From Gnetum montanum (taxonomy: Eukaryota; Streptophyta; Gnetopsida; Gnetales; Gnetaceae), in contig MNCI01009419.1 of the NCBI GenBank assembly GCA_015680685.1, forward strand, positions 261,468 to 325,467: a stretch of 64,000 bases of DNA, given 5' to 3'. The position numbers and the translations under genes were made by a program. Shown one piece after another: positions 1-11,272 of this stretch (position 1 is its first letter; each line of letters begins with the position of its first letter). The notes under the pieces are model-generated. The model did no database searches, was not told where the DNA came from, and saw only the letters and a list, made by a program, of their open reading frames with translations.

Positions 1-790
1 TGCCATGGATAGTGTATAGAGATTAGTTTGAATTGGACGTTTTGGGAGTTTTCTATACACCAACTCATCGGGAGAGTAGCCTGTAGGGAGTTTCCACGTG
101 GAGCGGTATGCCCAGAGAGCATTGTTCAATTTCATGCTCCACTCTCACCTAAATTTGCTAATTGTTCTCATTAATATTCTTGTAATCTCCCAATTGGTGA
201 TCTTAGCTTGGCCATTAGCTTTGGGGTGATAAGGTGTGGTCAATTTATGTTTAACCGTTAAGCATTGCATCAACTTGTGAAAGGTTGCACCTATAAAATG
301 TGTTCCATTATCAAAGATGATTGCACGTGGCACACCAAACCTATTTATGATTTGTTTTTGTAAAAATTGTGTAGCTGTAGACAATGTGCAATCTGTTACA
401 GTAGTTGCTTCAGCCCATTTCGTTAAATAGTCAATAGCAACAATGATATAAGCTTTCCCATTGGACATCGGTGTAATAGACCCAATAAAATCTATTCCCC
501 AAATATCATAGGGTTCCAAGGGTTGAATCCATTATTGTGGACCCTCCATTCTAGTAGTCATTCCACCATCCCATTGACAATGCTCATAGGATTGGACAAA
601 TTGATGGGCATCCTGAAATAGCATTGGCCAGTAATATCCTGCAAGTAAGATCTTGATGGCTGTTCATCTCCCTGCATAGTGGTTCCCACAGGGATCCTCA
701 TGAGAATCCTGGAGAACTCTTAATTAATCCTCATCGGGCACACACCATCGAACCAAGCCATCAGGATAGACTTTATAGAGTTATCCCTTG
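1..790 (-). pseudogene. Integrase of element 1 (partial, catalytic Glu changed)
   Basis: Integrase would insert the cDNA into the genome. The zinc-finger region lies at about 590-730, with the HxxxxH part and a CQWDGG tail; the first Cys of the CxxC pair reads Tyr (SYEHCQ). The core starts at WGIDFIG (first Asp), and IFDNGTHF carries the second Asp. The third acidic position reads GQAK instead of the family's GQ(V/A)E, so the catalytic Glu is Lys. Beyond the core, LNNALWAYRSTWK and GYSPDELVYRKLP continue to about position 30, and the C-terminal domain runs off the window. In-frame stops at 520-540 and around 660-720 break it. Confidence 0.9.
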
Positions 791-999
791 ATTTTCATGA
801 AGTACTTGATTTTATGAAGAAACCGTTTCTTCTTCCTAAAGTCCAACCCTTGTGGTGTTTGTTGGGAAAGGAGATAAGTAAGAATGCTACTATACCAATT
901 TTTTACCTTGGGTTGGTTATTTATTACACCAGAAAAGAGGGTTTCATCAAGAAAATGATCATATATGGCATATTCATCCTCTTTGTTATCCCAACGCAA

Positions 1000-2280
1000 C
1001 TTAGATAAATGATCGGAAACTACATTCTCGTTGGCCTTTCAATCTACTATTGTTAAATCGAACTCTTGAAGGATTATCAACCAACGTATAATATGGGGGC
1101 TAACCGTTCGCTTGTTCATGAGGAACTGAATTGCACTATGATCTATATGAATTTACACTTTGTAGCCCAAGACATAGTGCCTAAATTTGTCCAGTGCAAA
1201 CACTACAACCATTAATTCCTTTTCAGTAGTTGTGTAGTTGAGTTGTGCACCAGCAATACTCTTACTCATACAGTGGATGTAATAAGGGAATTTTTGTTTA
1301 TCTAACTATGTTAGTATGGCTTCTAAGGCATAATTAGATGCATCGGTCAATATATAAAATGATCTGGACCAGTCAGGGGTTTGTAGAATAGGGGTTTCCA
1401 CAAGCCTTTGTTTTAGAGTTTGGAATGCTCGTTCACATTCCCTGTTCCATTCGAAGGGTGCATCTTTTTTTGTTAATTCTACCAACGGTTTGGAAATCTT
1501 GGAGAAGTTCTCAATGAATCTCCTATAGTAGCCAGTGTGTCTAAGGAATGATTGAATATCTTTGACCATTTCTGGTTTTTGAGTGATTCCTTGAATAACC
1601 TTTACTTTTTCTGGGTCTACCTCTATTCCTGATTGCAAAATCTTATGCCACAGTACTACACCCTCTTGAACCATCAAATGGCTTTTCTACTAGTTGAGCT
1701 TTAGATTAGTTTCAACACATCATTTCAGCACTTTCTCTAATTGATCTAGGGCTTGATCAAAGCTTGTCCCATAAGTGGAGAAGTCGTCCATAAATATATC
1801 CACTCCGTTTCCTATCTGTTGTTGAAATATGCTTAGGACTAAACATTGGAATGTGGCGGGGGCATTGCACAATCCAAATGGCATTTTCTTATGTGCAAAC
1901 ATTCCCCAGGGATTGGTGAACATTGTTTTGGCTTGATTTTATGGTGCTATTTGTATTTGATTATATCCAATATACCCATCCAGAAAACTATAATAGTGAT
2001 GCCCCGCTATAGTATCCAAGACTTGGTTGATGAATGACAACGAAAAATGATCTTTGAATGTTGCCATGTTCAGTAGCCTAAAATCTATACATACCCTCCA
2101 TTTTTCTCCTTTCTTAGGCAAGATTACTAGAGGACTAACCCATTCACTATCAGCAATGGGATATATGAACCCAACCTTGAGGAGCTATTCTATCTCTTCT
2201 TTCACTACTTGTTTCAATTTTGGGTTCAATTGCCTCTGTGGTTGCTTCCGAGGCTTCATGGAGGAGTCCATGTAAATCCT
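1000..2280 (-). pseudogene. Reverse transcriptase and RNase H of element 1 (broken)
   Basis: RT copies the element RNA and RNase H removes the template. The fingers segment is at 1939-2121 (KWRVCIDFRLLNMATFKDHF, then YSFLDGYIGYNQIQI). The palm is at 1720-1923 with MPFGLCNAPATFQ and the catalytic box IFMDDFSTYG. Connection sequence follows at 1306-1677 (DIQSFLRHTGYYRRFIENFS). RNase H is at 1000-1305 (TTEKELMVVVFALDKFRHY, IDHSAIQFLM, VVSDHLSKL). A linker of about 70 codons (781-999) leads into integrase. The frame changes several times and stops replace Gln or Trp codons. The motifs match Athila/Tat-type RT better than chromovirus RT. Confidence 0.92.
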
Positions 2281-2360
2281 ATGCTAGCATATCCTAGGGT
2301 CTATTTCAGTTATCTTGAGGTATGACTAGGCAAAGGATTTTGACCATTTATTGATTACTT

Positions 2361-3300
2361 TCAATAGGCTTTCTTTTGCTTGGGGACAAGTTTTGTGTTG
2401 ATAATTACCCGTTTTCCATTTTCAAGGGTCATGTATTCCAAATTGGTGGGCAATGATTTTAGGTCTAGGGGCTCTTGTCTAAATTCCTTAGGAAACTCCA
2501 AATTCCCCGAATTAATGTTTTCAAAGTTAGGGGTTAGAAGTTGGCAACGAACTTGCTCTAGTACATCTATGCTTTCAATGTAAGAACTAGTTATCCCCTC
2601 AGTTAGTTCCATGCATGTTATCGAGTTGCTCCCTTGATCAACCATTAGCCACTGGGTGTTTTCTTGTTGTGTGGCTACTACATATAGGCACTTTTGTATG
2701 TTAATATCTTGTGCACACTGATTGCATGTAGGCAATGTTAAACTTTGCATTACTCATGATTTCTGCACACAATGGCACCCTATGTCACTATATGCGATGC
2801 ACGAAACTCTCTTCCTCTCAATCTTCCCAAAATTATTTTTCTTGGATATTTCTAGGAAAAGATTACAGATTCCTAGGCATGCATCAATTGTACTCAGCCA
2901 TGCCCTTCCCATTATTATTGGGAAATACCCTTTGTCATTGTTTATTTGGATCACCAGGGAATCATTTGGGTATGAACAACCACCCATGGTGGTAATAATG
3001 TCCTCAACCTATCCTAGAGGAATAGTGATGGACTGGTCAGCTAGCTCTAAGCAAATATTTCTCTTCTTGAGTGGAGGCAGGTTCTAGTTTTTATACAATC
3101 CTTGTGAGATTAAGTTGACTCTGGAGCCTGAGTTAAGAAGAGCCTTATGAGGTTCATTCCCAACAACCTGAAAATAAATTAGGGGGCTCCTAGGATTACA
3201 TAATTTCTTGGGAAGGTGGCCTACCTTAATCCAGTTTGTTACAGTATGTGTTAACATAACCGTGTGCATTGGGCATGATTTTTTGTTTGAAGGGGTCTTG
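2361..3300 (-). pseudogene. Aspartic protease of element 1 and protease-RT linker (broken)
   Basis: The retropepsin would cut Gag-Pol. The active-site stretch reads ALLNSGSRVNLIS (about 3090-3150), where the family expects Asp-Ser/Thr-Gly, so the catalytic Asp is Asn. The C-terminal half is at 2754-2987 (FPIIMGRAWLSTIDACLGIC, matching the hydrophobic-Ile-Gly-Arg element of retropepsins). A linker at 2361-2750 leads to RT. Frames shift near 3085 and 2990. The same protein region is much better preserved in element 2 (24078-24725), which supports the assignment. Confidence 0.82.
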
Positions 3301-5765
3301 AAACCTTATTTAGTACATCGGTATTTAGATGTTCAACCGCTTGTGAGGGTGAGGGCTTAGTTGGATTGTTGGTTCTGAAGAAAGGTCTTTTCGGCATGAA
3401 ATTGTTAGGAACAACTGAGAATTGAGGATTGGAAGCCCTTGTGACATTGGATTATTGCGGTTGAGTGGGAAATACCCTTGGCATTGTTGGAGCAGTTGGC
3501 GGTGGAGATACCGATGTGGGAGGTGTCGATGGATTTGGAGGATGGTATACATGTGGAGTGTTCCTTCTAGGAGGGGAAGTCTAATAATATTTTTGAACTA
3601 GGTAGTGACATTGTGGAGTTGCGTAACCCATAGAGTCACTTGGAGAAATCAGCTACTACACATAGTATCCATAAGGATCGGGTTGCCAGTAAGGGTATTG
3701 TTGTTTCAGCGGTGGCATCCCCCATGACTGTGGGTATTGCCATTTTTGATATTCTCTAATGGGTTGTGGTGGAGTTCCACTTGGATAGTATGTCAACAGT
3801 TGGTGGAACTATCTTGGGTTACCTTGGAAAATAAGGTAACCTTCGGGTTGTCTGTCGTTTGTTGAGTCTCGGGTTGAGTGTATACACCCCAGACTCTTGT
3901 AGATGTGAGATGATTGGAAAACATCCCTTAGGAAGGTCATATTGGTAGATATCACATCCACCATCATTTTCTATGTTCAAATCCACAACCTCATCAAATA
4001 TGTTCATTTTCCCCTTACCCTTGTCACGTGCAGGGCATGAGTCTCTCCACTTTTTCTTATCCTTGTAACTACTTCGTTCCTCCTTAGACTCCTCTACAAT
4101 GTTTAGGAAAATTTCAATTTTATTGTATAAGGAGCTCCATAATTCATCTACCTTAGCTGATACTTTTGTGGTTAGCTTTTGAAGAGGCAAGGTTTTTCTG
4201 TTCACCAACTCTTCAAGTGGTGACTCATCCTCTTCATTGCAGAATCTCACTCCCTTCTTTTGAAGGGAAGGATCACAGTTATATTCTTCCACACTTTCCC
4301 TTTTTCATAGCTCCCCTTCTTCTTTGGCATGGGATCTAGGTTCTAATAATCTCCCTTGGGCATAATTCCCAAAGGTTCTCCTAGTTTCATACCTTAGCCC
4401 ATCTACGAGATGACAAAGTTGATCCCATTATGTGTAACCATGGCTCGGGCAATGATGCAGCAATGCATAGTAGTGGCCCATGGTAGCATCCAAGGGTTCA
4501 TGAGTACCTTTCTTCCATCCTTGGATCTACTTACTCAAGTTAGACACTCTGGAGTACGTTTGATATTTATCGTTGAAGAGTTCTAACATCGTACTCCACC
4601 TCCTAATGGTTTTTAGTTCTAAGGACCAGTACCAAGTTTCTGCTTCCTTTATGAGTGTCCTAGGAAACAACTTTAGTTTCTACCACTCATTTTCTATGTT
4701 TTTCAAGGTGCAAGCATCGTGGAATTCCTGTAAATGATTTTGTGAATTCGTGTTGTATCCCCCTTCAAAGAGTGGGATATTATTCATGTCTAAGTGCTTC
4801 ATTTGGCTATCTTTTTGATGCCTTGTTGGAATTCTCATAGCCTCCATTATATCTAGCATGCTTTGGGTGGCAAGTAGGGGTTCATCATGATCATATCTTT
4901 CATGACATCTATGATGTATGTGTTGTTCCCTACCTTCCCTTCGTTCATGCCTAGAATCTCTAGACTACCCTCGTCCTCTCTCTCAACTCTCTTGTCGAGG
5001 TTCTCCATTTCTCTTACCTTTATCCTTTCCGTTATGCTCTTGATGGCTATGCCCTGATGTGGAAGAAGAGGGTGAGTGATGTGATGAAGGAAAAGAAGAA
5101 GGAGAACCATCGCCATGACGATGTTTCTTACCTTCTCTTCGATGGCTTTGGCCCCGATCGTGATGACAATCTGAGTGCCTGTCCTTGTCTTGTGTTGTTG
5201 TTTCCTCAGTGAATAGTTGGTGTTCATGAAAATTAGAACCAAGGTTGTGTATCATGGAGCGTAGATTCTGATACCCCACTTCCTCACTTTCATAAGGAGG
5301 GGGAACATCTTTTGATATAGAACCCATTATAAGTAGTTCATCATCTCTAATTTCACTTTGGATGTGCGGGACCTCTTTGCCCTTCAATAATGTATGGTGG
5401 ATCTCCTGCCTTGAGTCCCTTAGACGTTGTTCAGCTGTGGGATAATAATCCCATGTATCAAAATCTGCTATAATTTATTCATCATAGAGCTGAGTCATGC
5501 CTATCTGTGCCAAATCACGAAGGAGCATGTTGGGGACTGCACGATTTGGAGGCAACACTATGTTATCTTGCAAGTCTCTCTAGTGCATCTATTCATCTTG
5601 ATGGAGGATAAAAGTAAAATTGGGTATATACTCATCGGGATGAGTATATACCACCCTATATTTTTGAGGAACTGGCTGATTTAGGTTATGTATTTTAGAC
5701 TACTGACTGTTCTTAGTATTATTCCTAGGTGGTGTAATGCTCTTGTGAGAAGAAGAAGAAGACAT
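3301..5765 (-). pseudogene. Gag of element 1 (broken)
   Basis: Gag would form the particle shell. I place the start at the ATG at 5765-5763, which opens a Ser-rich stretch (MSSSSSHKSITPP) about 120 bp inside the PBS. The next conserved block (VVYTHPDEYIPNFTFILHQDE) recurs in elements 2 and 5. Central segments recur in elements 4 and 5: DKYQTYSRVSNL, then YAQGR. The 157-codon open stretch at 3819-4292 carries a GGCDIYQYDLPKGCFPIISH motif, followed by a Pro/Tyr-rich C-terminus. Stops stand mainly at former Gln and Trp codons. Low-complexity basic runs are at 4983-5387. I see no zinc knuckle. Confidence 0.82.
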
Positions 5766-5887
5766 TGTGTCTTATCGGTGTGCTATTTAATTGTTATATA
5801 ATTTTTGTTTAATTAACCCTAAGGTTCATTTAAGCTCCCAACAATGTGAGTAATTTCCTATGGTCTACTTAGCGCACAAACACTTAG

Positions 5888-5905
5888 TCCTCGTCAATGG
5901 CACTA
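5888..5905 (-). other. Primer binding site of element 1 (tRNA-Asp type)
   Basis: On the minus strand, one base after the LTR end ...CTCATCA, the sequence is TAGTGCCATTGACGAGGA. It matches the plant tRNA-Asp-complementary site TGGCGCCGTTGCCGGGGA (recalled from Athila-type elements) at 13 of 18 bases; four of the five differences are C/G to T/A transitions. It marks the start of minus-strand DNA synthesis. Confidence 0.75.
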
Positions 5906-6626
5906 ATGATGAGTGGTGAGGTACCCCCTACACTCAACCATATGAATATGAGCGTAACACATGTAATCTAATTGAACTCTATAGACTAAGTGCCTACACA
6001 CCTCATGGAAAACTTAAGGTTAATTATTCATTGTCTTCCTAGAATTACTTGTATTTTTCGCAGTTGTATGGTTAAGTAACTTCGAGGTATATGATTTTTA
6101 TGTCTTTTTGGTTTTTATCTCCTATGCTGATAAAGTGAAGAGTAAAGAGATTAATTAACTAAGTTTAAATAACTAACTAAGCCTTAATTAACCTAGCATC
6201 AATATCCATTCCCACTTACCATTCACACCCTGAACCAATGCAACCTTGGTTACCAAATGCTAGTTGTTGCTGCGATCACCAAGCGTAACGCATGTGCTCA
6301 AAGCAATCGTACTAAGGAATTTAACTAGGAGAGAAGGGTTGAGAGAGATTTAATAACTAATAAAGCATTTAAATATTAAATAGTAAATAACAATAAATAA
6401 AATCATATTTAGCCTATTCCATGCACTGTAAGGTTTATCCAAGAAGTTCATCTTTATTGTCGTACACAAACATGTGTTCAAGTACAATATTTGCTCGAAT
6501 AAAGATCCGTTCACTTTGGAGCTCCTACTGTGGGCACGTGGAAAATATTCTATCTCTGGAGAGGTAAAACTACTAGAGTTTTGCTAAGGGTCTAGATCTA
6601 GATAAAAAACAAGGGAGAGCTACCTC

Positions 6627-6636
6627 CTATTTATAG
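6627..6636 (-). promoter_or_regulatory. LTR promoter TATA box of element 1
   Basis: The minus strand reads CTATAAATAG, a near-perfect plant TATA box, about 150 bp inside the LTR start and just downstream of the ATATC array. Transcription would start some 30 bp further left. Confidence 0.7.
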
Positions 6637-6650
6637 ACTTGACAGCGCAC

Positions 6651-6783
6651 CACGATATCGCAAATGCGATATTGCAGGGGATGACACGATATCGTGTGGG
6701 ATGCAATATCATGGCGGATGCGATATCACGTGGGATGCAATATCGTGGAAAACGTGATATCGTGGCCCATGCGATATCACGTT
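6651..6783 (-). repeat. 17-bp ATATC array in U3 of element 1 LTR
   Basis: Eight ATAT-centred near-palindromes (types GATATCG, GATATCACG, CAATATCG) begin at 6655, 6669, 6689, 6706, 6723, 6740, 6757 and 6774. The last six are spaced exactly 17 bp apart. One copy holds the 12-base palindrome CACGATATCGTG. The array fills the stretch between LTR start and TATA box, where enhancer or repressor sites would be expected. Confidence 0.85.
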
Positions 6784-6789
6784 CCATCA

Positions 6790-7821
6790 ACATTAAATCA
6801 CTAGTAAGTATATTTTAGTCAATTTTTATCATCTTTATTATGTTTTATTTTACTAATAATATGTTTTGTATATCTTATTTTTTATGATAAAAAATTAAGA
6901 CTAAATGATCTTAAATGAGAAATTTCACTGCACCATCATGTTCAAATGTTTGAATTAATTGATCATGATCCCTAGTTTGTGTAAAATATATTTTTAATAT
7001 GAAATTTATGGCTATTTAAAGTTGGCTATAAAGAGCACCTATCAAATCCACCATATGGAAGAAATGCTCTACATCTAGCATTAGCATGTGAATTTTGAAG
7101 GAGAAATTCACCAAGGACATCTTGGAAGCCACCTACCTAGTAGGTAAAGACTTGAGAAACCACCTACCTAGTAGGTGAAGACTTTGAAGCAACCTACCTA
7201 GTAAGTGAAGAGTTTTAAGGCTTATTGATGATCCTTGACTCTCCATTAAATGTATTCATATTTTGTATAAATTGAGGTAATGAGCCTTGTTCTTCCTAAT
7301 TCTTGAGGATGGTAGTCTAACATCTATGTTTACCCTCTAACCGATTACCCATTCCCTTGAGGAAATTGTTGGTTTTCCATCTTCCCTTTCCATTCTTGTA
7401 TAATTATTCTCATTTCATTTGTATGAGTGGAGTTGGAAATCCTTTCTTAATATTGCAGTGAACTAAGGGGTTTCATCCATGTATAGACCTTTTTTCATTA
7501 TCTTTATATGAGTTAAGACTATAAAGTTTGTACAAATATCATTTCATTTTAATAAAATAGAAGTTGAAGTCCTTGCATATTTTTGCTTTCTATTAGAAAG
7601 TAATCATGTTCTATTGATCTATCAATGATCAATATGAGATAGCTATTGTTCAACAGAGAAGTTGAAATGTTAAGGGAAGAGGCAATAAACTTTTAAGTTT
7701 GTCATTGCTTCTAGGTATTTGAATCATCAAAGCTTACCTCTAGGAGTATGATATTTGGGTGAGTCATAGATAAGGTGATGAACCAATAGCATTACCAATC
7801 CAATTGTGGAAGAGATCATCA
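6790..7821 (+). repeat. LTR fragment of the element 3 family (left copy)
   Basis: It aligns from about 6791 with 29683-30670, including a TATA-like TATAAATT near 7264 and the CTACCTAGTAGGT repeats at 7130-7200. The left part of this LTR was displaced by the insertion of element 1. It ends ...GATCATCA at 7821, the same LTR end that precedes the primer site at 11255, but here it is followed by the non-coding block and not by a primer site. Confidence 0.7.
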
Positions 7822-10597
7822 TTCCCTAATTCATCCATATCTAACAATCTAAATCAATTAATAAGTTTGAAAGTGGAATATCCATCAACTATAGTGATAG
7901 CAATCCTATCCTATCTCTTCACCTTATGGAGCTACTAGCCAATGTATCAGTTTAAGTTGCCCACTGATATGGATTGTGTTATTATTTCTAGGAGGTAGGT
8001 CCTCCAACCTAGTATTGATACACTGTTCGAACTAAAATAAATTATTTTATGTTATTTTTAATTATTCCCATCAATAATACGAAGTGACTGTATGAATTTA
8101 CTAGATTAATCAATCAAACAATGAGATTTAGGTTTGTTTTTTCTCATATCTTTACCTTTTTGTCAATACAAGACTATAGAAGCTTATGAATTTAAAAGAG
8201 ATGAGTCCAACTAGTCTGTAACTATTTTATCATGTTGAAGTCACTAAGTTGATCACTATTTAATACCCTAGTCATCAACAAGATGTAAGGTTACCTATTT
8301 CTTCATAAGTTATTCCATCATCCCAACAACAATAGGATCAATACCATACATTTGATCTAATAGATTGAATGCATCCTTTTATCATTTGAATAGTGTAAGA
8401 TAGAAGGAAATACTCTCTCTAATCATTAGAGCTAGTAAAATCTACTTAATTATTTAGTTCTTTTGGCTATGAGTTGCTAGCAAGATAGCATCCTATGTAT
8501 AGTTTCAAATAAGTAATTTACATTACTTATCATGCTTTCATCATTAAAGAAGTAACTAGGTAGGTGAGCAAAAGCACCATCCTACTTCATTAATTCCAAG
8601 ATAAACTATTGTAAATAATTTTTCCTCACTCTTTGGATTATCTATCATTCCCCACTCTATCACTTACTATGTTTATGTATTATTCTTTTAGGATGGCTCA
8701 TAGGATATTATGAAGCATTGAGAGTTAAAGCATGTAAGCAATTCAATGTAACTAGGCATTCCTTGCCCTTTAGGCCTATGCTAGTTACATCATGGAAAAC
8801 ATTAGTTCAATAAATACAAGTTATTGCAAAGATGCCAGTTACATTGAAGCATTTAAATGTTAAGTAAATCTACTTAGTTCAACACTTTCCATTTTTCTCA
8901 TTTCTAAATACTAAACTCCTTGTTGTTTCTCTTTCTAGTAGGAAAGAATGGTCAGTAGTGACTGTGTATCCCAAGGGTGCAAATACTAAACTATTAATAG
9001 ATAAATATGATCTTGATGCATTAAGCAATACAATTAATTATCATGAAACATTAAATGAGTACAAGATTTGGCTATGATGATACAATGGGCCTATTCAATT
9101 AGCTTACGATCTCATATGGACAAAAAGTGGATGTTTCTTCATGGAAGAACATTTGGTTTATTTTTTAATGTTGTCTTGTTATTCACCATTATTTATAAGT
9201 TGATGCATGTTCATAGATTTTTCACAAGTTATTAGTATCATATTTTAACTAATAATGTTTTCACATTAGCTCTACTATCAAAAGTAACTTTTCTTTAAGG
9301 TAGAATACCACAAATCCCAATTGAATAAATTGTAAGTAACTATCACAACCATAACATGTCTATTTATTTACCTACTTTCAAGTCTCTATTGTTAAAAGTA
9401 GTCCTTCCAGAGTAATTTCTTGCTTCACAACTATTTTATTTTTGAGAAATCAAATTATTTGTGATTTTTTTAAGTTGTTCAAACTAGAAAGATGAAGTAG
9501 CCAACAACCCACCACTAGCATTTGGAACTTTACGTTCTAACTCATTTCCAAAGGAAATGTGATCATTAATGTACCTATAAATGTACATGTAGAGCCAAAC
9601 ATAAACATTGACTCAATATTACTCATTATGAAGATTTGACATAGTGGAATGCCCCCTAACTTTCATACTTGATTACAATGAAAAATTGTAACTATCCATC
9701 TCTATAGCGATTTGGATCTAGCTCTGCTATACTAGAAATATGAAGTGGATTTAGTATTTTCTTGACATATACATGATAATAAATTACCTAATTTAATTAA
9801 TTTATTTGGCATGACATTATACTGTGTTTTGTTTTCTAGTTTATTTTCCTTCACATGTTGGCTCATTAGGGTAATAAGCATTGATGAAAACATAGGACTT
9901 GTTCTATGTGTCATATATTTCTTCCTTGCTCTTGATAAGGATCTTGTGCAAAATATTTTATGGTAATAAATGCTTATTTAGGCTCTAATTAAGTTAACTC
10001 CATTGTTTGATCTTTATATTCTTTTAGAGAAAGCATTAAAGTATATTATATACATATCCAAATAAACTATTACATCAATTCAATGATATGCCACGAATAC
10101 TATGACCATTATTTCACTATTTCTATGTTAGATATTTATTTTAAAAAAAAATGAAAAAAATAATTCCAATATTATGAAACTTTTTAATAACTAAATTAAA
10201 ATAGGCCTTCTAAATAACAAATAACAAAATATGAAAACATCAAAAAATATAAACTACATGAGTACTTTTTCACCATCTAAGAAAAAATTATTGTAAAAAA
10301 AACTGAAGCACAAAATAAGGTAGTAAAATAAGAACAAAGTGCCAAAAATAGAGAAGAGGAAAGGTAAAAATAGTAAAGAAGAGACTAATCTGTGGACAAT
10401 AACAACAATGTCCTATTTCTTTTTCTACAACATTACTAATCATACCCCACCAACAAATTTATTGAAGACATTAACAATCTTAATAAATTATAAAAATACA
10501 AAGTAAATATCCATAACAAAAAATGAATATACAAAATCAAAACAAAATTCAATTAACAAAATAAACAAAAAACCTCTTCATAAGTAAATCTAAAATA
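7822..10597 (+). repeat. Non-coding repeat block F, left copy
   Basis: About 2.8 kb of A+T-rich DNA with no convincing reading frame. It starts directly at the LTR end and matches 30671-33000 over its length, with many point differences and a segment of about 510 bp (roughly 9250-9765) that is absent from the right copy at its N (32108). It stops abruptly at about 10597, where LTR sequence begins again. Its nature is unknown: it may be part of a longer LTR, the body of a non-autonomous element, or duplicated flanking DNA. Confidence 0.6.
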
Positions 10598-11251
10598 ACT
10601 AGAATGAGGTAAGGGACCTCATCCATGTATGGACATTTTCTCATTACCTTTGTATGAGTCAAGGCTATAAAGTTTGTACAAATATCATTTCATTTTAATG
10701 AAAAAGAAGTTTTCATCATTGTGTATTTTTTTAAGTTAGAAAGTAATCATGTTTCATGAATGTACTAGTGATCAATAGGTGATAGATATTGATCAAGGGA
10801 GAAGTTCAGATATCAAGGGAAGAGGTAATAAACTCTTGGGTTCACCATTGCTTCTAGGTACTTAAATTACCTAAGCTTACCTTTAGGAGTATGNAGTAAG
10901 GGACCTCATCCATGTATGGACATTTTCTCATTACCTATGTATGATTCAAGGCTATAAATTTTGTACAAATATCATTTCATTTTAATGAAAAAGAAGTTTT
11001 CATCCTTGTGTATTTTTTTAAGTTAGAAAGTAATCATGTTTCATGAATGCACTAGTGATCAATAGGTGATAGATATTGATCAAGGGAGAAGTTCGGATAT
11101 CAAGGGAAGAGGTAATAAACTCTTGGGTTCACCATTGCTTCTAGGTACCTAAATTACCTAAGCTTACCTTTAGGAGTATGACATTTGGATGATTCATAGA
11201 TGAGGTGATGAACCTACAATATAACCAATCTAATTGTAAAATAGCTTATCA
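10598..11251 (+). repeat. Truncated 5' LTR of element 3 with duplicated segment around an N
   Basis: Only the last part of the LTR is present. A segment of about 285 bp occurs twice, at roughly 10605-10893 and 10896-11180, with only about seven differences, and the copies are joined by one N at 10894. The second copy continues to the LTR end ...GCTTATCA at 11251 and then the primer site. The doubling around an N looks like an unmerged contig overlap. Confidence 0.7.
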
Positions 11252-11254
11252 TTT

Positions 11255-11272
11255 TGGTGCCATTGATATGGA
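11255..11272 (+). other. Primer binding site of element 3 (tRNA-Asp type)
   Basis: TGGTGCCATTGATATGGA matches the plant tRNA-Asp-complementary site TGGCGCCGTTGCCGGGGA at 12 of 18 bases. It lies three bases after the LTR end, the normal position. It is what identifies 11251 as an LTR end. Confidence 0.65.

Larger units (their letters stand above)
1..6789 (-). mobile_element. Element 1: Athila/Tat-like Ty3/gypsy LTR retrotransposon, cut by window edge
   Basis: Read on the minus strand this is 5' LTR (5907-6789), tRNA-Asp-type primer site (5888-5905), gag, protease, RT, RNase H and integrase. The domain order is that of Ty3/gypsy, with integrase after RNase H. The 3' LTR lies outside the window to the left. 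All reading frames carry stops or shifts, so this is a dead copy. The right boundary at 6789 is sharp: from about 6791 the sequence matches an LTR copy near 29683, so element 1 inserted into an older LTR. The bases after the LTR (acatt) resemble atatt at the matching site of the other copy. Confidence 0.9.
5907..6789 (-). repeat. 5' LTR of element 1 (883 bp)
   Basis: In transcription order it begins TGATGGAACGTGATATC and ends GGTGAGGTACCACTCATCA-like (…CCTCACCACTCATCA), giving TGATG...CATCA ends. The U5 end is clearly related to the LTR ends of elements 2, 4 and 5, so these belong to one superfamily. U3 contains a 17 bp repeat array and a canonical TATA box. The partner LTR is outside the window. 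Confidence 0.88.

Noticed and set aside
814-1008. Plus-strand open frame opposite the element 1 pol linker
   Set aside because: Antisense shadow of the RNase H-integrase linker.
2722-3087. 121-codon plus-strand open frame
   Set aside because: Antisense to the protease of element 1, whose motifs are clear.
6655-6778. CRISPR-like regular repeats
   Set aside because: The period is 17 bp with no unique spacers, inside a plant LTR; a promoter array or minisatellite explains it.
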